Shown here piece by piece: positions 1-9,400 of a DNA stretch of 61,768 nt. Position numbers and translations under genes: made by a program. The number at the start of each line of letters is the position of its first letter. Position 1 is the stretch's first letter. Source of the DNA: CAZGMC01 sp964526565 (lineage in GTDB: Bacteria; Pseudomonadota; Alphaproteobacteria; DSM-16000; Inquilinaceae); the NCBI GenBank assembly GCA_964526565.1, contig CAZGMC010000009.1, forward strand, positions 1 to 61,768. The letters run 5' to 3'. The notes beneath the pieces are model-generated. The model was not told the origin of the DNA, ran no database searches, and worked only from the letters and a program-made list of their open reading frames with translations.

Positions 1-70
1 GCCGGCCGCCGGGCCGCCCCCCGGGCCGCCGCCCCCCGGCCCGGCGGAGGACGACACGGCCGCCGTCGAC

Positions 71-2269
71 GTGCGCCGTTTCGTCCGCGCCGACGAGGCC
101 GGCCTGTCCACCCTGCACCTGCTGGTCGAGGGCGCCCACTGCGGCGCCTGCGTCCAGCGCGTCGAACGCCGCCTGGCGAAGTTCCCCGAGGTACGCCAAG
201 GCCGGCTCAACCTGACCACGAAGCGGCTCGTCGTGACATGGGACGGCCCGGCCGACCGCGCCGCCGACCTGGCCGGTGCGGTGGCCCGCCTCGGCTTCCG
301 CGTCGTGCCGTTCGACCCGGAACGCCTGGCCGCCGGCGAGCAGCGCGAGGAGAAGGCGTTGCTGCGGGCCATGGCGGTGGCCGGGTTCGCCGCCGGCAAT
401 GTCATGCTGCTGTCGGTGTCGGTGTGGGCCGGGCACGCCCAGGGCATGGGCCCGGCGACGCGCGACCTGCTGCACTGGTTCTCTGCCCTGATCGCCCTGC
501 CGGCGATCGCCTATGCCGGCCGGCCGTTCTTCGGCTCGGCCCTGGCCGCCCTGCGCGCCCGCAGCGCCAACATGGACGTGCCGATCTCGCTGGCCGTGCT
601 GCTGGCCGCCGGCATGAGCCTGTTCGAGACGATCCGCGGCGCCGAGCACGCCTATTTCGACTCCGCCGTGGCGCTGCTGTTCTTCCTGCTGATCGGCCGC
701 TATCTGGATCGCCGCGCCCGCGGCCGCGCCCGCGCCGCCGCCGAGCGGCTGCTGGCGCTGGGCGGTGCCTCGGTCACCGTGCTGGACGCCGCCGGCACCC
801 GCCGCGTGGTGCCGCCGGAGGAGGTCGAGGCCGGCATGACCGTGCTGGTGGCGCCGGGCGAGCGCGTCGCCGTCGACGGCCGCGTCGCCGCCGGCCGGTC
901 GGACGTCGACACCAGCCTGATCACCGGCGAGACGGTGCCGGCCGCGGTCGGCCTCGGCGACGCCGTGTTTGCCGGCACGATCAACCAGTCCGCGCCGCTG
1001 ACCCTGACCGTGACCGCGGTGGGCGAAGGCACGCTGCTGGCCGAGATCGTCCGCCTGATGGAGCTGGCCGAGCAGCGCAAGGCGCGCTACGTGGCGGTCG
1101 CCGACCGCATCGCGCGCGGGTATGCACCGGTGGTGCACGCGCTGGCGCTGGCCACCTTCCTGGGCTGGACGCTGGTCGTCGGCGTGCCGTGGCAGACGGC
1201 GCTGCTCTATGCCATCTCGGTGCTGATCATCACCTGCCCGTGCGCCCTGGGGCTGGCCGTGCCGGCGGTGCAGGTGATCGCCAGCGGCCGGCTGATGCGC
1301 CGCGGCGTGCTGCTGAAATCGGCGACCGCGCTGGAGCGGCTGCAGCAGATCGACACGGTGGTGTTCGACAAGACCGGCACCCTGACTCGCGGCCGTGCCG
1401 AGCTGGTCTGCGACGCGGGCCCGGACCCGGCGGCGCTGCGGCTGGCCGCGTCGCTGGCCGCGGCCAGCCGGCACCCGCTGGCCCGCGCCGTGGTGCGCGC
1501 CGCGCCGGCCGCGGCGGTCGCCGCCGGCGTGCGCGAGGAGCCGGGCCGCGGCCTGGCGCTGGATACGCCCGCCGGCGAGGTCCGCCTGGGCAGCCGCGCC
1601 TGGTGCGGCGTGGCGGAGGGCGACGACCGCCCCGGCGCCGAGATGTGGCTGACCCGGCCGGGCCACGCGCCGGTGCGCCTGGCCTTCGCCGACCCGCTGC
1701 GCGTCGACGCGGCGGCGGTGGTGGCGGGACTCAAGGCGCGCGGTTATGCCGTGGCACTGCTGTCGGGCGACCGGGCGCCGACGGTGCGCCAGGCGGCCGA
1801 GGCGCTGGGCATCGACGACTGGCACGCCAACTGCCGCCCCGCCGACAAGTGCGCCCGCCTGGCCGAACTGGCGGCGGCCGGGCGCCACGTGCTGATGGTC
1901 GGCGATGGCCTGAACGACGCGCCCGCCCTGGCCGCGGCGAGCGTGTCGATGTCGCCGACCAGCGCGGTGGACATCAGCCAGAACGCCGCCGACGCGGTGT
2001 TCCAGGGTGACCGGCTGGCGCCGGTGGCGGAGACCCTGGCGGTGGCCCGCCGCGCCCACCGGCTGGTCAGGCAGAACTTCGTGCTCGCCTTCGGCTACAA
2101 CGTTGTGACGGTGCCGGTGGCGGTGCTGGGCTTCGTCACCCCGCTGGTGGCCGCCCTGGCCATGTCGGCCTCGTCGATCGTGGTGGTCGGCAACGCCCTG
2201 CGCCTGGCCGGCGGCCGGCAGAGGACGGCCGCCGCGGCGGCGGGCGCGAGAGCGGGAGCCGCGTCATGA
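71..2269 (+). CDS. ccoI: Cation-translocating P-type ATPase, CcoI/FixI type (N-terminus probably outside window)
   Basis: P1B-type ATPase that moves copper across the inner membrane for assembly of cbb3 cytochrome oxidase. An N-terminal heavy-metal-associated domain carries GAHCGAC (about residues 21-27). The transmembrane metal site is CPC (389-391), the phosphorylation motif DKTGT starts at Asp433, the actuator has TGET near 290, and the hinge GDGLND is at 611-616. The frame stays open to the left edge through a Pro/Gly-rich stretch, so the GTG at 71 may not be the true start. The stop overlaps the ATG of ccoS by 4 nt. CcoS next door is what separates this from a general copper exporter. 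Confidence 0.9.
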   Translation: MRRFVRADEAGLSTLHLLVEGAHCGACVQRVERRLAKFPEVRQGRLNLTTKRLVVTWDGPADRAADLAGAVARLGFRVVPFDPERLAAGEQREEKALLRAMAVAGFAAGNVMLLSVSVWAGHAQGMGPATRDLLHWFSALIALPAIAYAGRPFFGSALAALRARSANMDVPISLAVLLAAGMSLFETIRGAEHAYFDSAVALLFFLLIGRYLDRRARGRARAAAERLLALGGASVTVLDAAGTRRVVPPEEVEAGMTVLVAPGERVAVDGRVAAGRSDVDTSLITGETVPAAVGLGDAVFAGTINQSAPLTLTVTAVGEGTLLAEIVRLMELAEQRKARYVAVADRIARGYAPVVHALALATFLGWTLVVGVPWQTALLYAISVLIITCPCALGLAVPAVQVIASGRLMRRGVLLKSATALERLQQIDTVVFDKTGTLTRGRAELVCDAGPDPAALRLAASLAAASRHPLARAVVRAAPAAAVAAGVREEPGRGLALDTPAGEVRLGSRAWCGVAEGDDRPGAEMWLTRPGHAPVRLAFADPLRVDAAAVVAGLKARGYAVALLSGDRAPTVRQAAEALGIDDWHANCRPADKCARLAELAAAGRHVLMVGDGLNDAPALAAASVSMSPTSAVDISQNAADAVFQGDRLAPVAETLAVARRAHRLVRQNFVLAFGYNVVTVPVAVLGFVTPLVAALAMSASSIVVVGNALRLAGGRQRTAAAAAGARAGAAS

Positions 2270-2439
2270 GCATGCTCGTCTACCTGATCCCCGCCGCCCT
2301 GTTCCTGGGCCTGCTCGGCCTGGGGGCGTTCCTGTGGGCGCTCCGCACCGGCCAGTTCGACGACCTGGATGGCGCCGCCGAACGCATCCTGTTCGACGAC
2401 GAGGACGACGCGCCGGCAGAGCCGCCGGGGCGGGGGTGA
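2266..2439 (+). CDS. ccoS: cbb3-type cytochrome oxidase assembly protein CcoS
   Basis: A 57-residue protein with one N-terminal membrane helix (about residues 4-24) and the conserved segment FLWALRTGQFDDLDG, which is diagnostic of CcoS. An acidic tail (FDDEDDAP) follows. Its ATG overlaps the TGA of ccoI (ATGA), so the two are translationally coupled, as in ccoGHIS/fixGHIS operons. CcoS is needed for cofactor insertion (haem and copper) into cbb3 oxidase. Confidence 0.88.
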   Translation: MSMLVYLIPAALFLGLLGLGAFLWALRTGQFDDLDGAAERILFDDEDDAPAEPPGRG

Positions 2440-2448
2440 GGCCGTCGG

Positions 2449-3336
2449 TCAGTCCTGGGCGGCTTCGGCATGGCGCTGCACAGCCTCGCGGTTGACCAGC
2501 ACGATGTGCTGGTCCTGCGGCCGGCGGTGGTCGGGGTCGATGTCGAGGCCGAGCCGGCGCAGCACGTAGTACAGGAAGGCGCGCCGCACCGGCACAGCCA
2601 GGCGGCCGTCGGTCATGCCGTAGTCGCGGGCGATCGCCGCCGCCTGCCCCGGCGACAGGCCGGGATGCGGCGCGATCTCCAGCGTGATCCGCTCCTGCCA
2701 GGCGCGGTCGTCGGTGGGTGCGGCGCGCGCCGGTTGCGAGTCGCCGACCGCGGCGATGCGCGCCAGCACGAAGTCCTTGAACGTTTCGGCGCGGCGGCAG
2801 AACGACCGCGCGTGCCAGCGGAACCCGTCGAAGGCCAGCGCGTGCGGCTCGATCCAGCGCCATGCCGGCTGCGGCGACGACATCGACTGATAACTCAGGT
2901 ACAGCGCCTGCCGGTCGCGGATGGCGCCGAGCACGGCGCGCAGCATCGGTGCCGCCACCGTGCGCCGCGGTGTCAGCACGGCGTCGTGGCTCGGCACCGC
3001 CGCCAGCCAGGTCTCGCCCAGACCGACGATCCCGTCGGCCAGCAGGCGCAGCTGGGCCAGGTAGCGGCCGGCGTCGGGCTCCAGCAGGCGCGGCGCGAAC
3101 GACGGCGCGGTGCGGTAGCACTTGGCGCTGCGGTCATAGGCCAGGGCGTCCGGCGCCAGCGCCTGGTAGCGGGACAGGTCGGCCGATGCCTGGTTGATCG
3201 AGACGCCGAACCGCTCGACGATGTCGCTGCGGTTGACCTGGCCCTCCCAGTACAGGCGAAACTCGATGAACTCCAGGCGCCGCTCTATGCTCCAGCGCAG
3301 GCCGGCGCCTGCATCGGTGGCGGAATATCCTCCCAT
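2449..3336 (-). CDS. WYL-domain transcriptional regulator divergent from CRISPR operon
   Basis: Encodes 295 residues from the ATG at 3336. A longer frame continues upstream into the csb1 leader, but this start has a purine-rich GAGAG stretch upstream and gives a normal N-terminus. Residues about 16-60 form a winged helix-turn-helix (NRSDIVERFGVSINQASADL). Residues about 135-195 are the WYL ligand-sensing domain (ALYLSYQS, WRWIEPHALAFDGFRWHARSF), followed by a C-terminal extension. WYL regulators often control phage-defence loci such as BREX and CBASS. Here the gene is divergent from csb1 and a 28-bp palindrome lies 22 bp upstream of its start, so it is the probable repressor of the cas operon and of itself. 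The ligand is unknown. Confidence 0.85.
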   Translation of the reverse strand: MGGYSATDAGAGLRWSIERRLEFIEFRLYWEGQVNRSDIVERFGVSINQASADLSRYQALAPDALAYDRSAKCYRTAPSFAPRLLEPDAGRYLAQLRLLADGIVGLGETWLAAVPSHDAVLTPRRTVAAPMLRAVLGAIRDRQALYLSYQSMSSPQPAWRWIEPHALAFDGFRWHARSFCRRAETFKDFVLARIAAVGDSQPARAAPTDDRAWQERITLEIAPHPGLSPGQAAAIARDYGMTDGRLAVPVRRAFLYYVLRRLGLDIDPDHRRPQDQHIVLVNREAVQRHAEAAQD

Positions 3337-3357
3337 TGACTCTCTTTGCGCGATCGA

Positions 3358-3385
3358 CCAGAAATTGGATGTATCCAGTTTCTGG
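3358..3385. promoter_or_regulatory. Near-perfect 28-bp palindrome, candidate WYL operator
   Basis: Left half CCAGAAATTGGAT (3358-3370), a GT spacer, and right half ATCCAGTTTCTGG (3373-3385). The halves are reverse complements at 12 of 13 positions. The site lies between the WYL gene and csb1, in a locally AT-rich stretch (3358-3410) that must contain the divergent promoters. Binding by the adjacent WYL protein is inferred from position and symmetry. Confidence 0.7.
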
Positions 3386-3545
3386 ACGAATTTAGAAATC
3401 AAACGGATGTCGCCATGCTGACGCGGAAGCGCCGCCGGGTCAACCACCGCGTGTTGCGGCTCCGGAAGGCCGCCGCCGCAGCGCCCGGAGCGGCCGCAGC
3501 CGCGGCAGCGACGGGATGAGGGGCGACGGGACAAGGATCGATCGG

Positions 3546-4793
3546 ATGACCGAGGACACGCCCACCATTGAGCTCACCCTGGCGGAGCTGACCCGCGCCG
3601 TCGAGGACGACGCCGCCATCCGCCGCCACCGCCGCCTGCTGCCGGCCGGCGGCTCCGGCGACAAGATCTTCCCGCCGACCTATCCGGGGGAGAACCGCAA
3701 CGACCCGGCCCGCCACGTCTTCGAGACCCGGCGGATCGACGGCAACGATGTCCGCTGCGTCCTGATCGACAGCGTGCAGAGCCAAGCCAACCGCCTGGAG
3801 GAGGCCCTGCTGGACGCCATCCGCGACGGCCGGCTGAGCTTGCCCTACGTGGCGGTGGATTTTGCCGGTGCGGAGGCACACGACCAAGACTTGAGCGACA
3901 TCGGTCTGGTCACCTCACTCGATGCGCCGCATCGTGTCTACGATGCGATCCTGCGTGATGCCGAATTGCCGGATGGCACACCGTTCGTCCGATCGCTGCA
4001 GGGGCAGGCGCTGCACGCCGCCAACGTTCGCAGGGCGTCCGCCTTGTTTAAACTGTCGCCCTCGGCACTTGTCTTCGGTGCCTGGCATTCGACCGGCGAA
4101 GGCGGCGGGCTCGGCGCGAAGTTTCCCCGTGTGATTGTGTCCGAGATCGTCGGCGTGGGCGCCGTGGGTGGCCATCGTGCCGCCACCCGGGTCGATCCGC
4201 TTGGTGTGATAAGCAGGGTTGAAGTCTACAAGGGCGACGGCATCGATTGGGCCCTCGACCCGGCGCTGCTGCCCGGAAAGCCAAAGAAGGTGCGGCCCTC
4301 GGAAATCAACCACAGCAACATTATTACCAAGATCACGGACGGCGGCGTGACGATTGACTATGCCCAACATGCGGCGGTCATAACGCTTGCTGGCTTGCGG
4401 CGACTGCGGTTCCCAACGGACGATGCAGTCTATTCAAGGGAACGCGATACAGCCGCCCGTGCGGTGCTCGCGGCGCTTGCGCTGCTGGCGCTTGCTGAAC
4501 AGGATCGGTGCGGTTACGCGCTTCGGTCCCGGTGCGACCTGGTGCCCGACGGCCCGGCCGCTTTCGAACTGATCGGTGTGGACGGCACTGCGCGGTCGTT
4601 CCGGCTCGATACCGGCACGGCGTTGCAATGCTTCGCGGATGCGGCCGACGCCGCGAAATCTGCCGGTTTCGCCTGGACCACGGAGCCGCTCAGGCTGGTG
4701 CCGCAGCAGCGGCTGGTGGAGCTCGTGGCGCTGAGCCGGGCCAAGGCGCTGGCCGGGGAGGGCGAGCCGGCCGGCGAGGGCGACAGCAAATGA
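3546..4793 (+). CDS. csb1: Type I-G (I-U) CRISPR-associated protein Csb1 (Cas7 family)
   Basis: The GSU0053/Csb1 family backbone subunit of type I-G Cascade, 415 residues. It forms the crRNA-binding filament. The family signature GDKIFPPTYPG is at 38-48, DSVQSQANRLEEAL at about 75-88, and the central WHSTGEGGGLGAKFPRVIVSE block follows. I chose the ATG at 3546 (MTEDTPT) over one at 3516 because AAGGA sits 8-10 nt upstream. First gene of the effector operon; its TGA overlaps the csb2 ATG. It is less GC-extreme than its neighbours (4000-4450 has several A/T-ending codons). Confidence 0.88.
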   Translation: MTEDTPTIELTLAELTRAVEDDAAIRRHRRLLPAGGSGDKIFPPTYPGENRNDPARHVFETRRIDGNDVRCVLIDSVQSQANRLEEALLDAIRDGRLSLPYVAVDFAGAEAHDQDLSDIGLVTSLDAPHRVYDAILRDAELPDGTPFVRSLQGQALHAANVRRASALFKLSPSALVFGAWHSTGEGGGLGAKFPRVIVSEIVGVGAVGGHRAATRVDPLGVISRVEVYKGDGIDWALDPALLPGKPKKVRPSEINHSNIITKITDGGVTIDYAQHAAVITLAGLRRLRFPTDDAVYSRERDTAARAVLAALALLALAEQDRCGYALRSRCDLVPDGPAAFELIGVDGTARSFRLDTGTALQCFADAADAAKSAGFAWTTEPLRLVPQQRLVELVALSRAKALAGEGEPAGEGDSK

Positions 4794-6481
4794 GCCTCGC
4801 CCTGGAGATCGAGTACCTGACCGGCGTCTGCTACGCCGCCACGGCGACAGACCGGTCGGTGGCCGAGTGGCCGCCGCATCCGGACCGGGTGTTCTCGGCG
4901 CTGGTCTGCGCCTGGGGCGACCGGCGCGACGCCGAACCGGCGGAGGTCGCCGCCGCCGAGGAGGCGGCGCTGCGCTGGCTGTCGACGCTGGACCCGCCCC
5001 GCATCGCCTGTGCCAACGGCTACCGGCGCCAGGTCGCCGATGTCTACGTGCCGCCCAACGACATGACCGTGTCGGGCCGCCCCGGCGAGCCGCCGCCCAA
5101 GACGGACACCTTGCGCACCGCGCTGGCCGTGCTGCCGCCCCTGCGCCGCAACCGCCAGGCCCGCCAGTTCCCGGCGGTGGTGCCGGCGCACCCGCGCGTC
5201 CGCCTGGACTGGCCGGAGGCCGCCGGTGAGGGCTGGGATCGCCACGGCACGGCACTGCAGCGGCTCGCCCACCACGTTCCCAGCCTGGGCCATTCCGCTT
5301 CGCTGGTGCGGATGCGCTTCGCGCCAAGGATCGCCTGCGACAAGGACTGGACGACGTTCGAGGTGGCGCCGCAGGGCGGCCCGTGCCGTTGGCGCACCGT
5401 CCACGCCAACCGTTTCGACGAGCTGGCGACCGGCTATGCCGCGGCCCGCGCCCCGGCCCCATCCTCGACCCCATCCCCGGCCGAGCCGCCGCGCCGCGGC
5501 CCCGGCCGCAAGAGCGCCCCGCCGCCGCCCCGCGCCTGGCGGCCGCCACTGGCTCCGGTGGTCGCCTACCGCCCCGCCGACAGGCCCGACAATGCCGTGG
5601 CCCCCGCCCCGACAGCAAGCTGCATTGGCGAGGACTGGGTGGTGTTCGCCGACGCCGGCGGCCACTGCCCGGCGCTGGAGGCCTTTCCCATCGTCGCCGA
5701 CGCCGCGCACAAGGCGCTGCTGTCCTGGGCCGAACCGGCCTTCGCCAGGATTCGCCCGGAGCCGACGGCGGAAGATGTTGCCGCCGCCCTGCGTCTGATC
5801 GGTGGCCATGAGGCCGGCGGCGCCCCGGCGCGGGAGCCGCACGTGGCGATCCTGCCGCTGGCCGATGTCGGCTGGGAGCATTCCGCCGGCCGGCTGATGG
5901 GCCTGGCCGTCGCCCTGCCGCGCGAAGTGGAGACGGCGCGGCGCTCCCCGTTGCGGCGCCTGGCGCTGGCGGCGGTTGGCGCCTTCGCCGGACTCCCCGA
6001 CGGCGGTCCGGCGGCGCTGACGCTCGGCCGGCACGGTGTCTGGTCCCTGGAGCGGCAGGCCCAGCCGACCCTGCGCTCGCTGCTGGCCGAACGCTACATC
6101 GGCCCATCCCGGCGCTGGGCGACGGTCCTGCCCATGGTCCTCGACCGCCACCCGAAGCCGCGTGCGGGCGAGGACATCGGCGCCGTCATTGCGGCCGCCT
6201 GCAGGAATATCGGCCTGCCTCAACCGGTCGGTATTGCGGAGTACAAGCACCCGGCGCCCCGCGGCGCGCCGTCCAGCCGCCCGCCCCGCGGCGCACCCGC
6301 CGGCGCCGGCATTCGCCTGCCGGCGGGCAGCCCGCTGGTCGGCCGGCCGCTGCGCCACGTGGTGGTGACGTTTCCGCACGAGGTGCGCGGTCCCGTGGTG
6401 CTGGGCGCCGGGCGCTTCCGCGGCCTGGGGCTGTGCCTGCCGATCCGCGGCGGCGGCCCGGCCGGGGAGGTCGCGCCATGA
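4790..6481 (+). CDS. csb2: Type I-G (I-U) Csb2, Cas5-Cas6 fusion
   Basis: The GSU0054 family signature protein of I-G, 563 residues. The N-terminal part (LEIEYLTGVCYAAT, WPPHPDRVFSALVCAW) is Cas5-like, with the start conserved right after the initiator Met. The C-terminus ends in GAGRFRGLGLCLPI, a glycine-rich loop typical of Cas6 RAMP folds. It is predicted to process pre-crRNA and cap the 5' handle. A Pro/Ala-rich low-complexity linker at about 221-263 probably separates surface regions. Translationally coupled to csb1 (4-nt overlap) and to cas3 (ATGA at 6478). Confidence 0.85.
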   Translation: MSLALEIEYLTGVCYAATATDRSVAEWPPHPDRVFSALVCAWGDRRDAEPAEVAAAEEAALRWLSTLDPPRIACANGYRRQVADVYVPPNDMTVSGRPGEPPPKTDTLRTALAVLPPLRRNRQARQFPAVVPAHPRVRLDWPEAAGEGWDRHGTALQRLAHHVPSLGHSASLVRMRFAPRIACDKDWTTFEVAPQGGPCRWRTVHANRFDELATGYAAARAPAPSSTPSPAEPPRRGPGRKSAPPPPRAWRPPLAPVVAYRPADRPDNAVAPAPTASCIGEDWVVFADAGGHCPALEAFPIVADAAHKALLSWAEPAFARIRPEPTAEDVAAALRLIGGHEAGGAPAREPHVAILPLADVGWEHSAGRLMGLAVALPREVETARRSPLRRLALAAVGAFAGLPDGGPAALTLGRHGVWSLERQAQPTLRSLLAERYIGPSRRWATVLPMVLDRHPKPRAGEDIGAVIAAACRNIGLPQPVGIAEYKHPAPRGAPSSRPPRGAPAGAGIRLPAGSPLVGRPLRHVVVTFPHEVRGPVVLGAGRFRGLGLCLPIRGGGPAGEVAP

Positions 6482-9400
6482 CCGCGCCTGTCCTGCCGGA
6501 CCTGAGCCCGGACGACTTCCCTGCCTTCTTCAAGGCCGTGCACGGGTTCGACCCGTTTCCCTGGCAGGCGCGGCTGGCCCGGACCGTGGCCGGAGCCGGG
6601 GCCGGGGCCGGAGCCGGGGCAGGGGCCGGGGCCGGGGCCGGGGCCGGGGGCTGGCCCTCGGCGCTGGACCTGCCCACCGCCAGCGGCAAGACCGCGGCGA
6701 TCGACGTGGCGGTGTTCAACCTGGCCTTGCAGACCGGCCTGGGGCCGGCGCGCACGGCGCCGCTGCGCATCGTCTTCGTGGTCGACCGCCGGCTGGTGGT
6801 CGATGACGCCTATCTGAGGGCCGACAGGATCGCCCGGTCCCTGGCCGCAGCCGCGGACCCGTCGACGCCGCCGGGTGCCGTTGCGGCGCGGCTGCGCCAC
6901 CTGGCCGGGCCGGACCGGGCGCCATTGCGGGCGGTGCGGCTGCGCGGCGGCATGTCGCAGGAGCCTGACTGGGCGGACAGCCCGCACCAGCCGCTGGTCT
7001 GCGTATCGACGGTCGACCAGGCCGGCTCGCGGCTGCTGTTCCGCGGCTATGGCGTCAGCCGGCGCATGCGGCCGGTGCACGCCGGGCTGCTCGGCACGGA
7101 CGTCCTGTTGCTGCTCGACGAGGCGCACCTGTCGCAGCCGTTCGCCGAGACCCTGGACTGGGTGGCGCGCTATCGCAAGCCGCTGTCCGGAAAGGCCGAC
7201 GAGGAGGCGGGGCCGTTCGGCGTGGTCCATCTGAGCGCCACCCTCGCTCCGGACGAGGCTGCCGGCGAGCCCTTCCGCCTGGACGACGAGGATCGGCGCC
7301 ACGAAGACCTCGCCCGCCGACTGAGCGCCCGGAAGCGTGTCGGGCTGCGCCCGATCCGCACCGCCGCTCCCGACCGGAGCGCCCGCGGCCCGGCCGAGGA
7401 AACCCAGGTACTGGGCCGGCGCGCCGCAGAGTATGCCGCGGCGGCGCGGGAGCTGCTTGACGACTGTCGCTGTCGCCGGCCGGACCGTGCCGGCGTGGTT
7501 GCCGTCGTCGTCAACCGGGTGGCCCTGGCGCGGGCGGTGTTCGACGGCCTGAACGGCATGAAGCATGGCGGGTCCGACGGGGCCGCGGACGGCCTGGACT
7601 TCGATGTCGAGCTGCTGACCGGCCGCGTCCGTCCCCTCGACCGCGACCGCCGGCTGGCCGATCTGCTGCCGCGCATGAAGGCCGACCCGAACGCCGATGC
7701 CGGCAAGGGTGGATCCGGCGTCGGCAGGCCGCTGATCGTGGTGGCCACGCAGTGCATCGAGGCCGGCGCCGACCTGGACTTCGATGCGCTGATCACCCAG
7801 ATCGCGCCGCTCGACGCCCTGCGCCAGCGCTTCGGCCGGCTCAACCGCCTGGGCTGCCGCGAGATGACAAAGGCCATCATCCTGGCCGCGCCGGAGGAGA
7901 TCAGCCCGACAAAGGACCAGATCGATCCCGTCTACGACCGCGCGCCGGCGGCGACCTGGAAATGGCTGGCCGAGCTGGCCGGCGGCGAGGGCAAGGGCGA
8001 GGGCGAGGGCAGAGGCAAGGGCGGCAAGGGACGCGGTCGGAAGGCGGCGTCGCCGGCCGACGGGCATGTCGATTTCGGCATCGATCACCTGGTTCTGCCG
8101 GTGGGAGAGGCCTTGTCCAGGCTGCTCAGCCCGCGCGCCGCGGCGCCGGTGGTCATGCCGGCCTATGTCGATGCCTGGGCGCAGACCTGGCCGCAGCCGG
8201 CCGCCGACCCCGAGCCGGCGCTGTTCCTGCACGGCCCCCAGGCCGGCCCGGCCGACGTGCAGATCGTCTGGCGCGCCGACCTGACCGGGCATGACCTGAC
8301 CGGGCATGACCTGACCGGGCATGACCTGACCGGGCATGACCTGACCGGGGATCACCTGGCGAAGGCCCGGCGCGGCGACGAGCGGGCGCGGCTTCGGGCA
8401 ACCGGCCGGCTGCGCGGGATCGTCGCCGCCTGCCCGCCGTCGGCGCTGGAGGCGGTGTCGGTGCCGTACAGTGCGGCGCGGCGCTGGCTGGCCCGCCGCG
8501 CGCGCGCCGACGACGTGGCCGATGTCGAAGGCATGGCGGAGCGCACCGACGCGGAAACGGGCGCACCGGCGCGGCCGCGGCTGGCCCTGCGCTGGCGCGG
8601 GCCCGACGCCGACGACGGCACGGCCGTCATCGATGCCCGCGCCCTGCGGCCGGGCGACACCATCGTCGTGCCGGCGGACCATGGCGGCTGCGACGACCAT
8701 GGCTGGGCGCCGGCGAGCGAGGCAAGGGTCACGGACCTGGGCCTGACCGCCCAGGTCGAGCAGCGCAACCGCATGGTGCTGCGTGTCACCCGTGCGCTGC
8801 TTGATCAGGCAGTGGCCGAACCCGCCGCGGCCGGGCGGGCCCCGGAGGACGTAGCGGGCGACGAAGCAGCCGGCGACGGCGCGGCCGGCGACGGCGCGGC
8901 ACGCCCCAATGCGGCCGACGTCTGGCGCCAGGTCGCCGGGGCCCTGGCCGCGGGGCGCGAGGAGCCGGCGGCGCTGCCGGGGCTGCTGGCCGAGGTCGGC
9001 GGCCTGCCGCCGGTGTGGGCCGCCGCACTGGACGTGGGACGGAAGCGAGGTGGCTGGACGGTGATCTGGCCCTATGGCGACAACGACGACAGCGGCGTTG
9101 TGCTGACCCTGAAGCGTCGGCTGACTGCGGCGGAGCGCCGCCGCCTGCGCGAGGCCCTGGGCCGGCCGCCGGAGCACCCGGCCGGGCGGTACGACGGACA
9201 GGCAGGCGACGGCGAGGCGCCGGCCACCGAGGGCGATGCCGGCTCGCTCGGCTATGACGGGTCGGTGCCGCTCGACCGGCACTGCCGGGCCGTGAGTGAG
9301 ACGGCGGCGGCGTTCGCCCAGGCGGCGGGGCTGCCGGGATGGCTGGTCGAGGCGGTGGCGCTGGCCGGCCGGCTGCACGACACCGGCAAGGCCGAGCCGC

